Assembly (NCBI GenBank): GCA_020217035.1
Contig: JAIWOG010000047.1
Span: 1-10,000, forward strand
Length of the DNA stretch: 10,000 bases
Source: Magnetospirillum sp.
Lineage (GTDB): Bacteria; Pseudomonadota; Alphaproteobacteria; Rhodospirillales; Magnetospirillaceae
Direction: 5' to 3'
Positions 6,864 through 10,000 of the stretch are shown here, piece by piece. The position numbers and the translations under genes were made by a program. How positions within the stretch are numbered: the stretch's first letter is position 1; each line of letters opens with the position of its first letter. Under the pieces are notes generated by a model, which had not been told where the DNA came from, did no database searches, and saw nothing but the letters and a program-made list of their open reading frames with translations.

Positions 6864-6958
6864 CGACGTGTTCCCCGTGTTGACGGTATTGGCAAAATTT
6901 CCGCTGGGGTGGGACGCACGTCTGACGCACTGGCCCTGACACCCCGGACAGCGGGGGC

Positions 6959-6986
6959 ACGATAACACCCCATGCGGCGAACGCAA
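6959..6986 (-). promoter_or_regulatory. Possible icd promoter
   Basis: On the minus strand TTGCGT (6981-6986) is followed by 16 bp and TATCGT (6959-6964). This would give a leader of about 90 nt. The match is moderate and other arrangements are possible. Confidence 0.28.
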
Positions 6987-7072
6987 GCGCCAAAAGCTAC
7001 ACCTTGGGATGGGAAACGGGCAGGGTGCGGTATTTCGGTATGGATTTTCCGGGGTTCGCATTTTCGGAAGTT

Positions 7073-7085
7073 GTGACATTGTCAC
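7073..7085. promoter_or_regulatory. Perfect inverted repeat GTGACA-T-TGTCAC, candidate regulator site for cytochrome c'
   Basis: Two 6 bp arms (7073-7078 and 7080-7085) flank a single T. The centre is about 72 bp before the cytochrome c' ATG. It lies about 38-40 bp upstream of the start site expected from the AT-rich -10-like stretch CATTATAT at 7105-7112, the position of a class II activator site. The TGA-N5-TCA spacing differs by one from the TGA-N6-TCA of Crp/FNR sites, so I do not assign a regulator. Confidence 0.45.
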
Positions 7086-7138
7086 TGGCAGGGGACGAGC
7101 CTTCCATTATATGGGCAGGGTCGAGGACCACTCGGGAC

Positions 7139-7144
7139 AAGGAG
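7139..7144 (+). promoter_or_regulatory. Strong ribosome binding site of cytochrome c'
   Basis: AAGGAG sits 6 nt before the ATG at 7151. It decides the start against a longer in-frame ATG at 7004, whose extra 49 residues would bury the signal peptide. Confidence 0.85.
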
Positions 7145-7150
7145 TTCATC

Positions 7151-7609
7151 ATGCGTTTCATTTCGAAGGCGGCCGTCGCCGCTGTTTTCGCCGTCACCAT
7201 CGCTGGGATCGCCAGCCAGGCCGTCGCCCAGCAGAAGCCGGACGAGGCGCTGAAGATGCGCCAGGGTCTGTTCCAGGCGGTGAAGATGAATTTCGGCCCC
7301 ATCGGCGCCTTCGCCCAGGGCAAGGGCGCCCTGCCGGCCGACGCCGCCGCCAAGGCCGAGAACGTCGCCGCCCTGGCCCGCATGCTGCCCATGGCCTTCG
7401 CCAAGGGCACCGAGGCGTTGCCCGGTTCCAACACCAAGCCGGAAGCCTTCGCCTCGGCCGATTTCGCCAAGGGCTTCGGCATGATGGAAGAAGCCGCCAC
7501 CAAGCTGGCCGCCGCCGCCAAGGCCGGTGACGAGGCGGGCATCAAGGCCGCCGTCGGCGACGTCGGCAAGACCTGCAAGGGCTGCCACGACAATTTCCGC
7601 AAGGAATAA
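7151..7609 (+). CDS. Cytochrome c' (periplasmic, class II c-type cytochrome), 152 aa
   Basis: Cytochromes c' are four-helix-bundle periplasmic haem proteins. They bind NO and CO at a five-coordinate haem and are linked to nitric oxide defence and storage. The precursor has a signal peptide: a basic start (MRFISK), a hydrophobic core to about residue 22, and an AVA site after residue 26 that leaves mature QQKPDEALKMR. The single haem site CKGCH lies at 142-146, six residues from the C-terminus, as the class requires. The helix-1 'MRQGLFQAVKMNF' and 'LPGSNTKPEAF' regions also fit. The mature length of about 126 residues is normal. No Met ligand is expected in this class. The gene is alone on its strand, has a strong ribosome site and a palindrome upstream, and ends at a bidirectional terminator shared with a convergent cytochrome b561 gene. 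Confidence 0.95.
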   Translation: MRFISKAAVAAVFAVTIAGIASQAVAQQKPDEALKMRQGLFQAVKMNFGPIGAFAQGKGALPADAAAKAENVAALARMLPMAFAKGTEALPGSNTKPEAFASADFAKGFGMMEEAATKLAAAAKAGDEAGIKAAVGDVGKTCKGCHDNFRKE

Positions 7610-7625
7610 GGGCCGTCAGGCCGTG

Positions 7626-7659
7626 AAAAACCCCGCCGGCGCGAACCGGCGGGGTTTTT
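7626..7659. terminator. Bidirectional intrinsic terminator between cytochrome c' and cytochrome b561
   Basis: A 9 bp perfect GC stem (CCCCGCCGG at 7631-7639, CCGGCGGGG at 7646-7654, six-base loop) is flanked by A5 on the left and T6 on the right. It therefore reads as a terminator with a U-tract on both strands. The cytochrome b561 stop is only 4 bp away. The stem core is nearly the same as that of the terminator after coq7. Confidence 0.93.
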
Positions 7660-7662
7660 TAT

Positions 7663-8343
7663 TCAAAACGCCGGCGCCGGGAACGCCGCCAGCAGGCCCC
7701 AGACCGCGCCCCCGCAGGCCAGAAGGATGGCCAGGGCCAAGAGCGGGTGCTTGAAGCGGATGCCCTCGACCCCTTCGGGGACGCGCTTTTCGCCGGTGAT
7801 CATGGCTTCCACCATGTCGTCCTTCTTGACCACCCGATAGAAAATCACTGCCGCCAGATGCAGGGCGACGAAGGCCAGCAGCAGGTTGAAGCCGACGCGG
7901 TGGATGGCCGACAGCAGCGCCACCGTCTTGCCCGACACCAGATGGGCCAGCGGCCCCTCGCTCAGGATGTCGTCGCTGGTGAACAGGCCGGTCACCCCTT
8001 GCAGCAGCACCAGGCCCAGCAGCGCCAGCACGCTGAAGGCGCCCAAGGGGTTGTGGCCGACCGAGCGCACGGCGCCGGCCTTGGCGGCGGCGATGTAGGC
8101 CAAGATCGCCTTGGGGCCGCGGACGAAATGGGAAAAGCGGGCGGTTTCGCTGCCGACGAAACCCCAGATGATCCTGAACAGGATCAGCGCCACCACCGCC
8201 GGGCCGACCAGCATGTGGACGTCAAGCCGGCCCAACTGGCCGCTTATCCCCAAGACGATGATCAGCGCCACCAGCAGCCAGTGGAACAGGCGGGTCGGCA
8301 GGTCCCAGACCTTGACGCGATGGGGGGGCGGGTTCTGTCGCAT
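7663..8343 (-). CDS. Cytochrome b561-family membrane di-haem protein, 226 aa
   Basis: This family of four-helix inner-membrane proteins binds b-type haems and moves electrons between quinones and periplasmic or membrane partners. The sequence opens with 'HRVKVWDLPTRLFHWLLV' (8-25), the typical start of prokaryotic b561 and hydrogenase-type cytochrome b subunits. Membrane segments are visible at about 20-36, 45-64, 100-121, 141-170 and 199-219; the last is an additional C-terminal helix. Likely haem ligands are His21, His43 ('LDVHMLVG'), His148 ('AIHRVGFN') and His162 ('ALHLAAV'). The ATG at 8343 has GGAGGA 7 nt upstream; the open frame extending to 8421 is not needed. The gene faces cytochrome c' across a shared terminator. 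A working link between the two is plausible but not shown by the sequence. Confidence 0.9.
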   Translation of the reverse strand: MRQNPPPHRVKVWDLPTRLFHWLLVALIIVLGISGQLGRLDVHMLVGPAVVALILFRIIWGFVGSETARFSHFVRGPKAILAYIAAAKAGAVRSVGHNPLGAFSVLALLGLVLLQGVTGLFTSDDILSEGPLAHLVSGKTVALLSAIHRVGFNLLLAFVALHLAAVIFYRVVKKDDMVEAMITGEKRVPEGVEGIRFKHPLLALAILLACGGAVWGLLAAFPAPAF

Positions 8344-8350
8344 GGTGCTT

Positions 8351-8356
8351 TCCTCC
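8351..8356 (-). promoter_or_regulatory. Ribosome binding site of cytochrome b561
   Basis: GGAGGA on the minus strand, 7 nt from the ATG at 8343. It fixes this start over the upstream in-frame Met codons. Confidence 0.85.
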
Positions 8357-8368
8357 GATGTTGCGGCG

Positions 8369-8397
8369 ATTTTCCCGCGCCAATTGCGCACGGTCAA
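8369..8397 (-). promoter_or_regulatory. Probable cytochrome b561 promoter
   Basis: On the minus strand TTGACC (8392-8397, 5 of 6) is followed by 17 bp and GAAAAT (8369-8374, 4 of 6). The leader would be about 20 nt and contain the ribosome site. Confidence 0.45.
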
Positions 8398-8479
8398 TGG
8401 CCGCAGACGCATTCGTTCCATGCTGCGCTTGCTCCCAGGGCCGCAAGACGTTAGGCTTCGGGCAGTTTTCAGCCAGACT

Positions 8480-8485
8480 GGCGGA
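8480..8485 (+). promoter_or_regulatory. Candidate ribosome binding site supporting the TTG start of the LysM protein
   Basis: GGCGGA sits 7 nt before TTG at 8493. The match to the Shine-Dalgarno consensus is moderate, but no ATG or GTG codon lies nearby in frame. Confidence 0.45.
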
Positions 8486-8492
8486 CCTTCCC

Positions 8493-9428
8493 TTGAATCG
8501 ACCCGTACTCATTTCCCTGATCGGTCTCGCCGCCGCGGTGCTGGCCATCATTCTTGCCCTGACCTTGGGCAGGGAAGATGAAACCAAGGCGGTGGTTTCC
8601 GTTCCTCCGGCCGCAAGCGTGACGGAGACGACCGCCAGCCCCGGACTGGGCGAGCCCAGCTTCGACGTGGTGCGCATCGGCGAACGGGGCGACGCCGTGC
8701 TGGCCGGGCGCGCCATGCCCAAGGCCGAGGTGGTCATCCTGGACGGTGGCAAGGAAATCGGCCGTACCATCGCCGACGGTCGCGGCGAATGGGTGTTCGT
8801 GCCCAGTACCCCCATGCCGCCCGGTGCCCGCACGCTGACGCTTCGCGCCCACAATCCCGACGGCTCGGTGGTTGAATCGGGGGCGCCGGTGGTTTTGGTG
8901 GTCCCCGAACATCCCAACCAGCAGATCCTGGCCTTCAAGCCGCTGCCCGGCGGCGGCGCCAAGCTGCTGATCGGTCCGCCTTTGGGCGAGGGCGGCATCT
9001 CGGTGGACATCGTCGAGGTGGACGACAAGGGCAGGCTGTTCGTCGGCGGCCGTGGCCCGCAGGGCGGCAAGGTGCACGTCTATCTGGACAATTCCTTCGT
9101 CGGCGCCGCCACCGTGGACGCCGAAGGCAATTGGAAGGTGACCACCAAGATGCCGGCGGCCAAGTCGCTGACCGTGCGCGCCGACCTGGTGGATGCCAAG
9201 GGCAAGGTACTGGCCCGTGTCGAGATGCCGGTGGCGGCGCAGGGAAGCTTGCGTGCCGACACCGAGACGGCGGTGGTGGTGTCGGCCGGCAACTCGCTGT
9301 GGCGGATCGCCCGGCGCATCTATGGCTCGGGCGAGGCTTACACGGTCATCTTCCAGGCCAACAAGGACCACATCCGCGATCCCGACCTGATCTATCCCGG
9401 TCAGGTGTTCCAGATCCCCAAGCGCTAA
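8493..9428 (+). CDS. Membrane-anchored Ig-like/LysM protein, 311 aa, TTG start
   Basis: This is an envelope protein predicted to bind peptidoglycan; its exact role is unknown. It has a short N-terminus, one hydrophobic anchor at about 5-26 (PVLISLIGLAAAVLAIILAL) and a Thr/Ser/Pro-rich linker to about 54. An Ig-like beta domain follows at about 56-137 ('VVILDGGKEIGRTIADGRGEWVF' is the typical strand pattern). A second lies at about 183-246 ('VHVYLDNSFVGAATVDAEGNW'). A C-terminal LysM domain spans about 261-309 ('AGNSLWRIARRIYGSG...YPGQVFQIPK'). TTG at 8493 was chosen because GGCGGA lies 7 nt upstream and the anchor follows directly. The ATG at 8358 would add 45 residues with several cysteines and no family character. 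The 149 bp gap before it (8344-8492) holds the b561 promoter and only a weak plus-strand candidate (TTGCTC 8429, TAGGCT 8452). The stop lies inside a perfect palindrome shared with the next gene. Confidence 0.85.
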   Translation: MNRPVLISLIGLAAAVLAIILALTLGREDETKAVVSVPPAASVTETTASPGLGEPSFDVVRIGERGDAVLAGRAMPKAEVVILDGGKEIGRTIADGRGEWVFVPSTPMPPGARTLTLRAHNPDGSVVESGAPVVLVVPEHPNQQILAFKPLPGGGAKLLIGPPLGEGGISVDIVEVDDKGRLFVGGRGPQGGKVHVYLDNSFVGAATVDAEGNWKVTTKMPAAKSLTVRADLVDAKGKVLARVEMPVAAQGSLRADTETAVVVSAGNSLWRIARRIYGSGEAYTVIFQANKDHIRDPDLIYPGQVFQIPKR

Positions 9429-9446
9429 GGAACCCTTAGCGCTTGG
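9418..9446. terminator. Perfect 13 bp palindrome across two convergent stop codons
   Basis: Left arm 9418-9430 (CCAAGCGCTAAGG) and right arm 9434-9446 are exact reverse complements separated by AAC. The arms contain the last codons and TAA of both convergent genes, so each protein ends in Lys-Arg-stop from the same bases. The hairpin would form in either transcript. No U-tract follows on either strand, so it may act as an RNA-end stabiliser or weak terminator rather than a classical one. Confidence 0.6.
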
Positions 9447-9957
9447 TCGGCTTGGGCAGGGCCTTGCGCCGCCATTCGGGGCGCAGGGCCGGCTCGCCGC
9501 GCTTGGCCGGGGCCATCATGGGCGGACGGACATAGGTGGCGATCAGGTCCAGGTAGGGGGTGCAGGGAATCAATGCGGCGGCGACAGTGGCGATCAGCTT
9601 GGTGGCGGTCACCGGCCGGTCGATGGTCAGCTCGGTGCCCAGGGCGATGCGCCCTTGGGTCACCTTGAACTGAGCCCTCACCACGGAATTGGCGGCGCGG
9701 ATGATTTGTGCCAACCCGGCCCGGGCCACCGGCGATTCCGCCGAGAACGGCATCGGCCCCACGTCGCCGACGATGCGCATGCTGCCGTGTTCGTACCCTT
9801 CCTCGTAGCGGATGGCGAAGCGGACATGATGGAAGGTGAAGTCGAACTTGAACACGCCGCCAGGATCGACCGGCAGGGCTTCCAGGGATTCGATGTCCAG
9901 CGGCAGGCAGAAACCGCCGACGATCACGTGTTTTGGGGGCGAGTTCGGTTGCGGCAT
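9436..9957 (-). CDS. Hypothetical protein, 173 aa, possibly YbjN-like fold
   Basis: I do not recognise this protein with confidence. It has no signal peptide, no membrane helix and no catalytic motif, so it is probably cytoplasmic. Residues about 36-68 alternate in a beta pattern ('VFKFDFTFHHVRFAIRYEEG', 'SMRIVGDVGPMPF'). A helix at 77-92 ('ARAGLAQIIRAANSVV') is followed by strands ('AQFKVTQGRIALGTELTID') and a second helix at 116-130, with the strand-like 'PYLDLIATYV' after it. This strand-helix-strand-helix order recalls the YbjN and type III chaperone-like fold, but that is only a resemblance. The last 25 residues are Pro, Lys and Arg rich and probably disordered. The ATG at 9957 lacks a good ribosome site. 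The reading frame is long and uses GC-rich codons like its neighbours, so it is likely real. It ends in the shared palindrome. The 43 bp upstream (9958-10000) show nothing clear. Confidence 0.75.
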   Translation of the reverse strand: MPQPNSPPKHVIVGGFCLPLDIESLEALPVDPGGVFKFDFTFHHVRFAIRYEEGYEHGSMRIVGDVGPMPFSAESPVARAGLAQIIRAANSVVRAQFKVTQGRIALGTELTIDRPVTATKLIATVAAALIPCTPYLDLIATYVRPPMMAPAKRGEPALRPEWRRKALPKPTKR

Positions 9958-10000
9958 GGGGTCTGGCGTTGTTTCACGGGTTCCGTCGAACCTAGCACGT

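Noticed and set aside
5547..6965. 472-codon plus-strand frame
   Set aside because: It lies wholly opposite icd, which has all its family motifs. No ribosome site or recognisable domain.
7071..7087. Canonical Crp/FNR/NnrR site before cytochrome c'
   Set aside because: The half-sites are separated by TGA-N5-TCA, one base short of the Crp/FNR spacing, so I list only an unassigned palindrome.
7004..7150. N-terminal extension of cytochrome c'
   Set aside because: The extension would bury the signal peptide. AAGGAG 6 nt before 7151 and the cleavable leader settle the start.
7747..8454. 235-codon plus-strand frame opposite cytochrome b561
   Set aside because: Gln/His-rich shadow of a clear membrane protein with its own ribosome site and terminator.
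8469..9371. 300-codon minus-strand frame opposite the LysM gene
   Set aside because: The plus strand encodes recognisable Ig-like and LysM sequence; the minus translation is His/Gly-rich with no domain.

Overview
This is a high-GC, gene-dense bacterial chromosomal segment with eleven protein-coding genes, the first cut by the window edge. The gene set points to an alphaproteobacterium: a eukaryote-like NADP isocitrate dehydrogenase, a short single-domain Coq7, a DsbB, cytochrome c', a di-haem b561 and a PAS-GGDEF regulator. The Rhodospirillales are most likely, possibly Magnetospirillum or a relative. The genus is a guess from gene content and codon style; no marker gene is present. I see no mobile element, CRISPR array, phage gene, tRNA or rRNA.

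Layout. Positions 1-1183 (minus) hold two translationally coupled glycosyltransferases, probably the promoter-proximal end of a surface-polysaccharide operon. Positions 1286-2110 (plus) encode a YgfZ-type protein for Fe-S maintenance. It converges with a PAS-PAS-GGDEF diguanylate cyclase (2107-3423, minus), and their stop codons overlap by 4 bp. Upstream of the cyclase on the minus strand is the MeaB-type GTPase (3507-4427). Divergent from meaB is the two-gene unit dsbB-coq7 (4523-5550, plus, ATGA overlap). A bidirectional terminator separates coq7 from convergent icd (5649-6863, minus). A 287 bp divergent region leads to periplasmic cytochrome c' (7151-7609, plus). Cytochrome c' faces a membrane cytochrome b561 gene (7663-8343, minus) across a second bidirectional terminator. 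The last pair is a membrane-anchored Ig-like/LysM protein (8493-9428, plus) converging with an unrecognised 173-residue protein (9436-9957, minus). A perfect palindrome spans both stop codons.

How the genes fit together. The window is mostly core metabolism and envelope redox chemistry. DsbB passes electrons from periplasmic disulfide formation into quinone, and Coq7 makes the ubiquinone precursor, so the dsbB-coq7 pairing makes biochemical sense. Cytochrome c' and b561 are plausible partners at the membrane-periplasm interface. MeaB supports a B12-dependent mutase encoded elsewhere. YgfZ supports Fe-S enzymes. The cyclase makes c-di-GMP in response to an unknown PAS signal, and its second PAS looks like the FixL haem domain.

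I found no clearly new multi-gene system. The points most worth checking are the FixL-like His in the cyclase PAS, the back-to-back promoters between meaB and dsbB with apparently leaderless starts, the palindrome in front of cytochrome c', and the stop-codon palindrome at 9418-9446.
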